Origin: JAHDCC01 sp964551835
GTDB taxonomy: Bacteria > Actinomycetota > Acidimicrobiia > Acidimicrobiales > SZUA-35
Reading direction: 5' to 3'
NCBI GenBank assembly: GCA_964551835.1
Contig: CAZKEM010000054.1
Span: 9,430-73,429, forward strand
Length of the DNA stretch: 64,000 nucleotides
A model generated the notes under the pieces. The model was not told where the DNA came from and ran no database searches. It saw only the letters and a program-made list of their open reading frames with translations. Shown here piece after piece: positions 44,033-52,497 of the stretch. Both the position numbers and the translations under genes were made by a program. Every line of letters begins with the position of its first letter. Positions within the stretch are counted from its first letter, which is position 1.

Positions 44033-45916
44033 TCACCAACTTCGACTGCTGCGACCCCCGCCAAAGGACCCGCAGCCGATCCGTTCGGAGAACCCGACAA
44101 AGGAGCTGCCAGCACTCGTAGATGATCTTCCTGACCATCCAGAGCTAGTTGACCAACTACTACCTGACCAGCTCGAACCTCCATCGATGACAATCCAGGC
44201 AGCCTTCCGCCTCCGTCTCGCAATGATTCGCTCCTGGACCGCCATGGCGGCATCTGCGGTTCTCGATGCTGCATCCAGAGCTGCTGAATGTTCCGAGGGA
44301 AGGTTCAGCAGCCTCTGTGCCAGCTGATCCAGAGCTTCGGAGTCCGGGGACTCAACTACCTGCCAACCCATCGAAGCTCTGGTTCGCTGCAGCGAACGTT
44401 GCGCTCTTGCAACCTCGCGAGTTACAGCTCGATCGAGGGCACCCTCTACAGGCTCGCCGTCGGCCTCGATCATTACGTCATCGATTTCCCGGTTCAAACG
44501 ATCTGCGGCTTGCGCAACGCGCAAATAGTTTGGACGAGCGAGCCCTAATTCGTGGTCTAGTTCTGAAATAGTAATAGCTAGCTGGTCTGAGGTGTCGATC
44601 AATTCGGGTGTCAGGTCGTCGGCATGTGTGGCCACAAATGAAGCGAAGGACTCAAAGACCGCCTTCGACTGCTCTATCATTCCGTGTGATTCGATTCGCG
44701 CCCTATCGAGGTCCACTAACAAGTCGTCCATCTGGTCCATTAGATCGTCGGCGACGAGCAGTTCTAAACCAGCAGCCTCCAATGTCTGTCCTACTTCATC
44801 CAGCGTTGAGTCTGGTGACTGTCCGATGGTCACCACCCGAAGTAGTGTCATGGCCGACTCGAGCTGACCCAAAGCACGGTCAGGGTGCTCGAGTGCCCAA
44901 GTGAACGACTCTTCGGAATGGACGTCGGTTACCTCGCCGAGACGTCGCCTAGCTTGGTCGATGCGACCTAACTCTAGATCATAGAACGCGTCAAGCTGGT
45001 CACGCCACTCCAATAGCGGCCCGGTCTTGTTGGGCCAACTCTGCAGCCTATGGGTTGCCGAGAATAGCGTCGCCTCGAGTTTTTCTTGCTCATCATGGAG
45101 TTCGAAAACATCTACTACAGGCGGATCATCGACCTCAAAGTCTGTGAGGTCCGCCAATAGTCTTACCAGTATTGCTTTCTCGTCGCTAACATCTAGATCG
45201 GCGCTCGCTCTCTCGTCACTAAGTTGGGTGGCTGAAAGAACCTCGTCGAGTAATAGCTCACGCTTGGCGGGGACAGCAACTCGAAGGTGGCCAATCTTGG
45301 CGCCCAGGTTGACCAGCCTGTCGAGGGCAACCCGCTGATCGGCGAGAGACTCTTCCAAAATTGCTAAGAAGCCAGAAGCCTTGTCGAGTTCATCATCGGA
45401 TGCGTTGTCGACGCCGTTTGGTGTCGCTCCCGCCAACGACGTGAGATTTTCGCGGATCCGCTGACTGAGTTCGTCTGCTCGACGTTGATGACTGTCGAGC
45501 TCTTGAGCGGTCGTGCCGGTACTAAACTGTTTCCAGGCGTCGACCTGGTTTGTTAACTGTGCGTAGCGCTGTTCGACGACGCGAGCCCCGGTTTCTGGAC
45601 CCGAAATATTGGCTGCCAAAGCGGTGCGTTTGACTGTTAGATCTCGACGTCGTCTAAGGACGATTACTGCGCCTGCTCCACCAGCGGTCGCCAATGCCGC
45701 TGTTCCGAGCAATAGGCCTCGACTCCCACGATTGTCTTCACCGACCTTGGTGAGGTCAGCCTGGGCAAGAACCCGCCCTTGTTCGCTGGTCAAAGATTCG
45801 ACCCCTTCGAGCATTCCCCCGGAAGCGACCCCAAATGGGAGAACGACAAACCCAACGGTTGCGGCAGCTACAGCTAGCGACCAACGGACATTTGGCACGA
45901 CTGTCTGATTGAACAC
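44033..45916 (-). CDS. Large coiled-coil membrane protein with Ser/Gly/Trp-rich tail, unknown
   Basis: A 627 aa protein of unknown function. An N-terminal signal or first helix (WSLAVAAATVGFVVLPFGVASGG) and a second helix (GLLLGTAALATAGGAGAVIVL) enclose about 35 residues outside the membrane. The next about 470 residues are predicted to be helical and coiled-coil-rich with many Leu, Glu, Asp and Arg (for example RRADELSQRIRENLTSLAG). The C-terminus is a low-complexity run of Ser, Gly and Trp (SSWSGSSWSTSSGWSG) ending SFGGGRSSRSW. That type of tail is known from TPM-domain proteins, but I see no TPM domain. Some kind of envelope scaffold is only a guess. Confidence 0.75.
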   Translation of the reverse strand: MFNQTVVPNVRWSLAVAAATVGFVVLPFGVASGGMLEGVESLTSEQGRVLAQADLTKVGEDNRGSRGLLLGTAALATAGGAGAVIVLRRRRDLTVKRTALAANISGPETGARVVEQRYAQLTNQVDAWKQFSTGTTAQELDSHQRRADELSQRIRENLTSLAGATPNGVDNASDDELDKASGFLAILEESLADQRVALDRLVNLGAKIGHLRVAVPAKRELLLDEVLSATQLSDERASADLDVSDEKAILVRLLADLTDFEVDDPPVVDVFELHDEQEKLEATLFSATHRLQSWPNKTGPLLEWRDQLDAFYDLELGRIDQARRRLGEVTDVHSEESFTWALEHPDRALGQLESAMTLLRVVTIGQSPDSTLDEVGQTLEAAGLELLVADDLMDQMDDLLVDLDRARIESHGMIEQSKAVFESFASFVATHADDLTPELIDTSDQLAITISELDHELGLARPNYLRVAQAADRLNREIDDVMIEADGEPVEGALDRAVTREVARAQRSLQRTRASMGWQVVESPDSEALDQLAQRLLNLPSEHSAALDAASRTADAAMAVQERIIARRRRKAAWIVIDGGSSWSGSSWSTSSGWSGRSSTSAGSSFVGFSERIGCGSFGGGRSSRSW

Positions 45917-46009
45917 GATCTAACCGTAGCGATTCAATGGACGTGGTCCGACCATAAAAACATTGTTCGGGGCGGCCGACTGTCACAATTTTTACCAACC
46001 CTGACCTAA

Positions 46010-46600
46010 TTAGACCGTCTCAGGCGAGAGGGCCGCTTCCAGAAATGACAAAACTGTGGTTCGTAGACGCACCGCGACCCGGGTGTCGAGGTTTAGGCCG
46101 AGTGCACGGAGCGCCTCGGTATCGGAAACCACGGCGGTAATCGCAGCATACGTGGTGAACAAAACCAAGCGACTATCAGATCGTTTGAAGATACCGGCGT
46201 CCATACCTTCATCAAGGTAGTGTATTGCTTCATCTATCAGTGGTTGGAAGACTTCTAAGACTTCGGTCGACCAAGGTTTGCCCATACGGCTAACTTCGCG
46301 AAGTAGGCCCATCAGCTCGGGGTTTCTCAGTGCTAGGCCAAACGATGCTCGTACCATTGTCTGGATGCTTGGCCAGCCAGGGGCGCTGCGGCCACTAGCC
46401 GATTGCAGTTCTGTTGTTAAGACCTGAGCTGAGTTTGCGAAAACGGCCGAAACAAGCCCTTGTTTCGATCCGAAGTGGTAGAGGACGGTTTGTTTCGTGA
46501 CACCCATCTGGTTGGCGATCTCCTCCAGAGAGGTGGCGGCGACGCCCTTCTTAGCGAACCCGACGGATGCAGCCGCCATCGCTCTATGCTTAGTAGTCAC
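46010..46600 (-). CDS. TetR-family transcriptional regulator
   Basis: A 196 aa repressor. The N-terminal HTH of the TetR fold shows AAASVGFAKKGVAATSLEEIANQMGVTKQTVLYHFGSKQGLVSA (cited in part: VTKQTVLYHFGSKQG). The C-terminal helical ligand domain is variable, as usual. The start is a GTG at 46600, and a 12-bp palindrome lies directly upstream at 46602-46613. It is divergent from the lipid operon starting at 46753 and most likely controls that operon and itself. The ligand may be an acyl-CoA or related lipid, by inference. Confidence 0.92.
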   Translation of the reverse strand: MTTKHRAMAAASVGFAKKGVAATSLEEIANQMGVTKQTVLYHFGSKQGLVSAVFANSAQVLTTELQSASGRSAPGWPSIQTMVRASFGLALRNPELMGLLREVSRMGKPWSTEVLEVFQPLIDEAIHYLDEGMDAGIFKRSDSRLVLFTTYAAITAVVSDTEALRALGLNLDTRVAVRLRTTVLSFLEAALSPETV

Positions 46601-46601
46601 T

Positions 46602-46613
46602 TACCAAATGGTA
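46602..46613. promoter_or_regulatory. Palindromic operator for the TetR regulator
   Basis: TACCAAATGGTA is a palindrome with 5-bp arms (TACCA/TGGTA) around a central AA. It starts 2 nt upstream of the TetR GTG start codon, in the 152-nt region between TetR and the lipid operon. Size, sequence type and position all suit a TetR operator, which would block TetR's own expression. The match to a specific regulon is not known. Confidence 0.6.
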
Positions 46614-46752
46614 GAGACCATTGCGCAGCATTACAATAGGTGTTCATCATTGCTTCGAAGTCGTTCTGCGGCAACGACAGTTTAGAAATACCGCAACATT
46701 CATGAGGATTTATGCGAATGAACAAAGCCAAAGAGCCCAAGGTGATCGTTGA

Positions 46753-49089
46753 ATGATCGCCAACAATCTCGCCGGTAAACGTATCGCCATCACTGGAGCG
46801 ACCGGCTTCTTAGGCACAGCGTTGGTCGAGCGCCTTGTGCGGTCCGTACCTGACTGTGAGATCGTCCTTCTGATACGGCCTGGCAAGCGCTCAACGGTAA
46901 CTCAACGCGCTCGCCGAGAAATTTTCCGCAATGATGCCTTCGACCGCCTCGTCGAGGTACATGGCAAAGAGGGTTTCTTTGCCATGATCGACGACCGAGT
47001 TACCGTTATCGAAGGCGACATTGGAACCGATGGTCTCAACCTTGACGCCAATGGCCGCGAAGTGTTGGCATCTTGTGACATCGTGATCCATTCGGCTGCA
47101 ACCGTAAGCTTCGACGCAGCCATAAGCACCGCCGTTGAAGTCAACCTGCTAGGCCCAACCCGAGTCGTCGAGACCCTTCAAGACCTTGACGCGAACCCAC
47201 ACGTCATCGCGGTCTCGACCTGCTATGTTGCCGGCAACCAGCGCGGAACGGCGAACGAAGCACTGTTAACCGATAGCCCATTCCACATCGACGTCGATTG
47301 GAGATCAGAGGTCAAAGCAGCTCGACGACTCCGGTCAGACTTTGATGCTGAGAGTCGCTCGACAGACCGCCTAGCCGAGTTCGGCAAGCGAGCCCAGTAT
47401 GAAATCGGGGCTGCTGGCACTCCCCTATTAGCTGCCAAGACCGAGACGTTGAGACAGCGGTGGGTTTCAGATCAGCTGGTCGAGGCTGGACGGGCTCGGG
47501 CTGCATCGCTTGGGTGGCCTGATGCCTACGCCTATACCAAGGCACTCGGCGAGCGAGCCTTAGCGGAAAGCAAAGCCGACATCGACGTCTCGATCGTACG
47601 CCCATCGATAATCGAGTCTGCATGGGCAGAGCCGAATCCAGGGTGGATAAAGGGCTTCCGAATGGCCGAACCCATCATCATTTCCTACGCCCGCGGATTA
47701 CTGAAAGAGTTCCCCGGCGTGCCCGAAGGCATCGTCGACGTTATTCCCGTTGACATGGTTGTCGCCGCCATCATCGGCGTCGCCGCTCGAGGCCATGCCG
47801 GCGACCACAACATCGACGTCACGCAGGTGGCCTCCGGAACCCGAAACCCGCTCCACTATCGTGACCTTGTCAAGTTAGTCGGAGGCTGGTTCCAAGAACA
47901 CCCATTGTACGACGATAAGGGTCAGCCAATTTCGGCACCTGAATGGTCATTTCCTGGCCGTGGTGCCGTCGAGCGTCAGCTCGGCCGGGTCCACCGCCAA
48001 CTAGATACTGCTGACAAGGTCATGAAGCGGCTGCCGCTACGAGGCAAACAGGCCAGATTCAACGCCTATGTCGAAAGCCAAAAAGAAGTCGTCGAGACCG
48101 CCATCGGTTACGTGAAGATTTACGGCGCATATGCTGAATGCGAAGCCCTCTATGGGGTTGAAAACCTCATGGAAATGCACGAATCCCATACCGAAGACGA
48201 CAAGACGACGTTTTGCTGCGACCCTGGCGTAGTTAACTGGGAAACCTACGTCACCAAAATTCATCTACCGACCGTCGTCGATCATGCACGAGCAAAGACC
48301 ACCAGCCGTCGCACAGACCCAGATGCCCGAACCAAGAGGCTGCGCAAACGAGTGCTCGACCCGGAACGCCAACTGGCGGCCTTTGACCTTGAAAACACGC
48401 TGATCTCCTCTAATGTGGTTTTCAGCTACTCATGGTTGGCGACCCGTAACCTGTGCGCACGTGAACGAGTAAAATTCGCTGCGAACCTCTTACGGGAGGG
48501 CCCGAGTTTATTAGCTTTGGACAACCGGGATCGGACCGACTTCCTCCGCCATTTCTATCGCCGGTATGAGGGGGCCTCAGTTCAAGAACTCGACCGACTC
48601 GGGTCTGAACTACTGGCAGACCACATTCTGACCAAGGCGTTTCCAGCTGCCCTTCGACGCGTTCGCAAGCACCGTCAGCTCGGACACCGAACGCTACTGA
48701 TCACGGGTGCTCTCGATGTAGTCGTCAACCCGCTACGGCCGCTGTTTGACGACATCATTTGTGCTGAGATGACCCAGCGGGACGGATATTACACCGGCGA
48801 GCTAACCCAAGTCCCCCCAACCGGCGAAGTCCGGGCTCGGGAACTTCAGGATTATGCTGCCACTCATGATCTCGACCTTAACGAGGCGGTAGCATATGCT
48901 GATTCTTCTTCAGATCTACCACTTCTTGACGCCGTCGGATTCCCGGTGGCGGTCAACCCTGAAACACGCCTGACCTCGATGGCGCTTACACGAGGCTGGT
49001 TGATCGAATATTGGGCTAAGTCAGACGGCCGATCTGACCGAACCCTGCCCCTAGGTCCTCTTCCTTCACTACGTCGGAGTCGCAAGTGA
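46753..49089 (+). CDS. Fatty acyl reductase-like SDR fused to HAD-IB hydrolase domain
   Basis: A 778 aa two-domain protein. Residues 1 to about 500 form a male-sterility/FAR-type NAD(P)-binding domain: ITGATGFLGTALVERL (about 13-28), CDIVIHSAATVSFD (about 108-121), YAYTKALGE (Tyr259, Lys263) and SIVRPSIIES. Residues about 540-745 are a HAD-IB hydrolase: AFDLENTL (motif I; Asp545 nucleophile, with Glu547 where a second Asp is usual), LITGALDVVV (motif II) and AYADSSSDLPLL (motif IV). The reductase would make an aldehyde or alcohol from an acyl thioester; the HAD domain may remove a phosphate. The gene starts 153 nt from TetR and overlaps the LarA-like gene by 4 nt. Similar fusions are known in actinobacteria but their substrate is unclear. 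Confidence 0.88.
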   Translation: MIANNLAGKRIAITGATGFLGTALVERLVRSVPDCEIVLLIRPGKRSTVTQRARREIFRNDAFDRLVEVHGKEGFFAMIDDRVTVIEGDIGTDGLNLDANGREVLASCDIVIHSAATVSFDAAISTAVEVNLLGPTRVVETLQDLDANPHVIAVSTCYVAGNQRGTANEALLTDSPFHIDVDWRSEVKAARRLRSDFDAESRSTDRLAEFGKRAQYEIGAAGTPLLAAKTETLRQRWVSDQLVEAGRARAASLGWPDAYAYTKALGERALAESKADIDVSIVRPSIIESAWAEPNPGWIKGFRMAEPIIISYARGLLKEFPGVPEGIVDVIPVDMVVAAIIGVAARGHAGDHNIDVTQVASGTRNPLHYRDLVKLVGGWFQEHPLYDDKGQPISAPEWSFPGRGAVERQLGRVHRQLDTADKVMKRLPLRGKQARFNAYVESQKEVVETAIGYVKIYGAYAECEALYGVENLMEMHESHTEDDKTTFCCDPGVVNWETYVTKIHLPTVVDHARAKTTSRRTDPDARTKRLRKRVLDPERQLAAFDLENTLISSNVVFSYSWLATRNLCARERVKFAANLLREGPSLLALDNRDRTDFLRHFYRRYEGASVQELDRLGSELLADHILTKAFPAALRRVRKHRQLGHRTLLITGALDVVVNPLRPLFDDIICAEMTQRDGYYTGELTQVPPTGEVRARELQDYAATHDLDLNEAVAYADSSSDLPLLDAVGFPVAVNPETRLTSMALTRGWLIEYWAKSDGRSDRTLPLGPLPSLRRSRK

Positions 49090-50696
49090 GTAAACAACCA
49101 ACTGCCCCTCGTCCCGGATTCGTCCTCGAGGTGGATAGACAAACTCCCCCAATTCTGTTTCACCATGGAGAGGGTTTCCGCATGGAAAAACTCCCTGTGG
49201 GACGGACCAGGGTGATCTATGCCCCCGAACCACTTCGAGGTTTAGATGACCCGGATGCAGCTATTGTCGATGCGCTGAATAACCCGATTGAAGACGACCC
49301 TTTACCTTCACTACTGAAGCCAGGGATGAAATTGACGATTGCGTTCGACGATGTCTCGCTGCCATTGCCGCCTATGCAACGTCCAGATGTTCGACAGAGA
49401 ATAATCGAAGCTGTGCTCGATATGGCGGCCGAAGCTGGAGTTGACGACGTCCACTTGATCGCAGCACTGGCCTTACACCGGAGAATGACCGAAGCCGAAC
49501 TTCGCCACGCGTTAGGTGACCGAATCTATGAGTCGTTCGCTCCAGATGGTCAGCTCTACAATCACGATGCTGAAGACCCAGACGGAATGGTCATTCTGGG
49601 TGAAACGAAACATGGCGAAGCCGTGGAAATGAACAAGCGGGCTGCCGACTCCGACCTCGTCATCTATGTAAACATCAACATTGTGTCGATGGATGGCGGC
49701 TGGAAAAGCACTGCCACAGGGCTATCTGGCTACAAGGGAGTGAGCGCCCACCACAATGTTCACACGATGGAGAAATCCAAGTCGTTCATGGACCAGAAGA
49801 AGTCTGAACTCCACAAATCAAACTGGCGTCAAGGTGAGGTCATTAAGGAGCACGGCCCCCGTATTTTCCAGATCGAAACCACGATCAACACCAACTCGTT
49901 TGGCGATTCCGGGCCAATGTCGTTCCTCCAAAAACGTGAATGGGAATGGTCGATAAAGGACCGAGCCTCATTTACCGCTATGAACACCGGGCTAAAGGCG
50001 ATGTCCTCAGCCAGTCGACGCAAGGTGTTCCATTCGTGGAAAGCACCGTATGATATCACCTCTGTCCAAGCGGGCGAAGTTGAAGCCGTTCACAAGAAGA
50101 CGACCGAAATGGTCTATAAGCAACATCTCGTTCCCGTCGAAGGCCAGACCGACATTTTGACAATGGGCCTGCCGTATCTGACGCCGTACAACGTCAACTC
50201 GATCATGAACCCTATTTTGGTTATGGTCCAAGGCCTCGGGTACTTCTTCAACTTATACAAAGGAAAACCTCTGGTCCGGGAAGGTGGCGTGCTCATTATG
50301 AGCCACCCAACGCCGTGGGAGTTCCATCCAGTGCATCACCCTTCCTACATCGACTTTTTTGAACAAGTCCTCGCCGATACGACCAACCCAGCAGAAATAG
50401 AAAAGAAATACGAGCAGCAATTCGCCGAGGACGAGTGGTACCGACACCTCTACCGGACCAGCTACGCATACCACGGCGTTCACCCGTTCTATATGTGGTA
50501 CTGGGGTGCGCACGCCATGAAGCACCTCGGTCAAGTCATCATCGTCGGCGGCGACCAACGAGCGGTTCGTCGCCTCGGTTTCAAGCCTGCTACCACCCTT
50601 CAAGATGGTCTAGAAATGGCTGAAGATGTCGTGGGGCCACAGCCTACGATTACTCACTATCACAACCCTCCGATCTTGATGGCTGATGTGAAATGA
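49086..50696 (+). CDS. LarA-like (nickel-pincer, DUF2088) protein
   Basis: A 536 aa relative of lactate racemase LarA. Conserved points include ALHRRMT (His131, equivalent to LarA His108), the YNHDAEDPDGMVILG strand, GGWKSTATGLSG (Lys207, at the place of the pincer-binding Lys184), and AHHN (His223, 16 residues beyond Lys207, matching nickel ligand His200). The position of LarA His174 (10 before the Lys) is Ile197, so one acid/base histidine is missing. The remaining about 300 residues differ from LarA. It overlaps its neighbours by 4 nt on both sides (GTGA and ATGA) and is translationally coupled. Cofactor synthesis genes (larB, larC, larE) are not in the window. The reaction is unknown. Confidence 0.85.
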   Translation: MSKQPTAPRPGFVLEVDRQTPPILFHHGEGFRMEKLPVGRTRVIYAPEPLRGLDDPDAAIVDALNNPIEDDPLPSLLKPGMKLTIAFDDVSLPLPPMQRPDVRQRIIEAVLDMAAEAGVDDVHLIAALALHRRMTEAELRHALGDRIYESFAPDGQLYNHDAEDPDGMVILGETKHGEAVEMNKRAADSDLVIYVNINIVSMDGGWKSTATGLSGYKGVSAHHNVHTMEKSKSFMDQKKSELHKSNWRQGEVIKEHGPRIFQIETTINTNSFGDSGPMSFLQKREWEWSIKDRASFTAMNTGLKAMSSASRRKVFHSWKAPYDITSVQAGEVEAVHKKTTEMVYKQHLVPVEGQTDILTMGLPYLTPYNVNSIMNPILVMVQGLGYFFNLYKGKPLVREGGVLIMSHPTPWEFHPVHHPSYIDFFEQVLADTTNPAEIEKKYEQQFAEDEWYRHLYRTSYAYHGVHPFYMWYWGAHAMKHLGQVIIVGGDQRAVRRLGFKPATTLQDGLEMAEDVVGPQPTITHYHNPPILMADVK

Positions 50697-51586
50697 GCTG
50701 GCTTAAGTTCATTCTCGATAAACCCGCTACCCCCGAAGGGGTTGAGCAGCGAAACGAACAACCAACGACGGGCGTCTACTACGACACTGAGTGGTCGAAC
50801 GGCAAAGCCGCAAGGTTGGTCCGCGCGGTCAGCGTTTGGGGGTTCATGAAACCCGCGATCGGCCTGTATGGGTCACCAAAGGTAATCGGTGCCGACAGGC
50901 TGGAAGAAGTCGATGGGCCGGTCGTTTTTGCATCTAATCACCACAGCCACGCCGACACGACGCTGCTGCTGGCAACAATCCCGTCCCACCTCCGCCAAGA
51001 TCTAGCCATCGCAGCTGGAGCGGACTATTTCTTTAACAACCGAGTGACTTCGGTTCTTTCAACACTATTCCTGGGAGCGATTCCGATCGAACGCACCCGA
51101 CTTTCCAAGTTGTCCATCAAAAACACCGAATCTGCCCTTGACGCAGGTCGATCGTTGTTGATTTTCCCCGAAGGTGGCAGGAGTAACGACGGCTGGGCGG
51201 GGGAACACCAGCCCGGAGCTGCGTTCGTCGCCAAGCGCAAAAACGTTCCAATTGTACCGGTTTACATTGACGGCACGGGATCAGTCCTGCCTAAGGGAAG
51301 TAACTGGCCCACCAGGGCCAAATGTGCCGTGGTATTCGGCGCACCGATGACGATTTCGGACGACGAAAACCCGCGAGAGATCGCCAAGAAGGTAGAGTCC
51401 CGGGTCGCCGAACTGGCACATGAGTTTAGTGTCGGCTGGTGGGAAGCTAAGAAGCAGTCATACCGGGACCAGACACCAGACGAAAAAGGACCTGATGCGG
51501 GCGCTTGGAGGCGTAGGTGGGCCCTCGGTCCGAAACCGTCGGAGAAGCGCAACTCCCCTTCGAAACGCCGGTGGCCTAAGGTCTAG
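50693..51586 (+). CDS. PlsC-family acyltransferase
   Basis: A 297 aa acyltransferase of the 1-acyl-glycerol-3-phosphate (LPLAT) fold. It has FASNHHSHADT (the HX4D catalytic motif), GAIPIERTR (block II) and LIFPEGGRSNDG (block III), then VPIVPVYIDGTG. A weak hydrophobic region near the N-terminus would set it at the membrane. The start lies in the stop of the LarA-like gene (ATGA). It likely adds an acyl chain in the same lipid pathway as the reductase; the acceptor is not known. About 215 nt separate it from the fasciclin gene, and I see no convincing element there. Confidence 0.88.
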   Translation: MSWLKFILDKPATPEGVEQRNEQPTTGVYYDTEWSNGKAARLVRAVSVWGFMKPAIGLYGSPKVIGADRLEEVDGPVVFASNHHSHADTTLLLATIPSHLRQDLAIAAGADYFFNNRVTSVLSTLFLGAIPIERTRLSKLSIKNTESALDAGRSLLIFPEGGRSNDGWAGEHQPGAAFVAKRKNVPIVPVYIDGTGSVLPKGSNWPTRAKCAVVFGAPMTISDDENPREIAKKVESRVAELAHEFSVGWWEAKKQSYRDQTPDEKGPDAGAWRRRWALGPKPSEKRNSPSKRRWPKV

Positions 51587-51800
51587 ACACCGATGAACAT
51601 TAGGGTCCACCAGGTCACGTAACGGACATACATCTTTGTCATTGCGTCTACTCGACGACGAACCTACCGGGTTCGACTCGTTACTGTAACCCTCAGGGGT
51701 GACGTCCGATACCCCCGACAAGTATTCCCGCGTGACTGCATCTACATTGCTTGAACGGCCGAAAGACCGTGCGTAGACAGACATAACAATGGAGAGACAC

Positions 51801-52415
51801 ATGAAGAGTAAAATGCTTGCCCGTTCGATTGGAGCAGCCCTAGCTGTTTCACTTATTGCCAGCGCTTGCGCTGGAGACGAAGAATCAGCGGTCACGACAG
51901 CCGCTGATACTGGCGACACCACCGGAACCACGACTGGGTTACCAGCAGATACAGAGCCAGAAGCCACCGACACCACGGTTGCCGAGGCAGAAGTTGGAAA
52001 CATTGTTGAGGTTGCTCAAGGTAACGATGACTTCTCGATTCTCGTTGAAGCTGTTGTTGCAGCTGACTTGGTTGAGGATCTAAGCGCTGACGGTGAGCTC
52101 ACCGTTTTCGCTCCGACCAATGACGCATTCGAAGCATTCCTAACTGAAAATGATACGACCAAAGATGAACTTCTCGCTCGAGAAGATCTAGCCGACATCC
52201 TCCTGTTCCACGTCTTAGGCGTTGAGGTTGACGGTGCAGCCGCCACCACGGCTGCCGAAGGTGCAGAATCAGTAGCGACTCTTCAGGGCGGAGAGCTTGC
52301 TCTTTCTCTCGACGGTGACGCCATTAAAGTTGGCGAAGCCACGGTCGTAACTGCCGACGATGAAGCTAGCAACGGCGTCATCCACGCCATCGACACGGTT
52401 CTTATCCCAGCATAG
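51801..52415 (+). CDS. Fasciclin-domain lipoprotein
   Basis: A 204 aa exported lipoprotein. The signal ends in a lipobox (LIASAC, Cys23), followed by a Thr/Ala/Asp-rich linker. One fasciclin (FAS1) domain fills the C-terminal part: LVEAVVAADLVEDLSADGELTVFAPTNDAFEAFL, cited here only by its TVFAPTNDAFEAFL core, then ILLFHVLGVEV and a final NGVIHAIDTVLIPA. FAS1 domains mediate adhesion or surface interactions. I chose ATG 51801, which has GGAGAG just upstream, over the upstream ATG at 51789. A strong hairpin follows at 52436-52472. Confidence 0.92.
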   Translation: MKSKMLARSIGAALAVSLIASACAGDEESAVTTAADTGDTTGTTTGLPADTEPEATDTTVAEAEVGNIVEVAQGNDDFSILVEAVVAADLVEDLSADGELTVFAPTNDAFEAFLTENDTTKDELLAREDLADILLFHVLGVEVDGAAATTAAEGAESVATLQGGELALSLDGDAIKVGEATVVTADDEASNGVIHAIDTVLIPA

Positions 52416-52435
52416 TATCTACGACATAGTAAAGA

Positions 52436-52472
52436 GACGAAGGGCGTATCCGACAAAGATGCGCCCTTCGTC
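52436..52472 (+). terminator. Strong hairpin, probable terminator
   Basis: A 15-bp stem (GACGAAGGGCGTATC with GATGCGCCCTTCGTC, one T-G wobble) encloses a 7-nt loop. It begins 20 nt after the fasciclin stop. No long U-run follows, so termination may be weak or Rho-assisted. It also rules out modB starts inside the stem, since the in-frame ATG at 52459 lies within it. Confidence 0.75.
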
Positions 52473-52497
52473 GCGCCTGGTCTCTACTATTGTCCTC

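Noticed and set aside
51668..51680. tRNA T-loop-like GGTTCGACTC
   Set aside because: There is no matching acceptor, D or anticodon stem in either direction, so it is a chance match in the gap after the acyltransferase gene.
52360..52497. Longer modB start upstream
   Set aside because: This extension runs into the fasciclin end and the strong hairpin; residues there do not resemble a ModB N-terminus.
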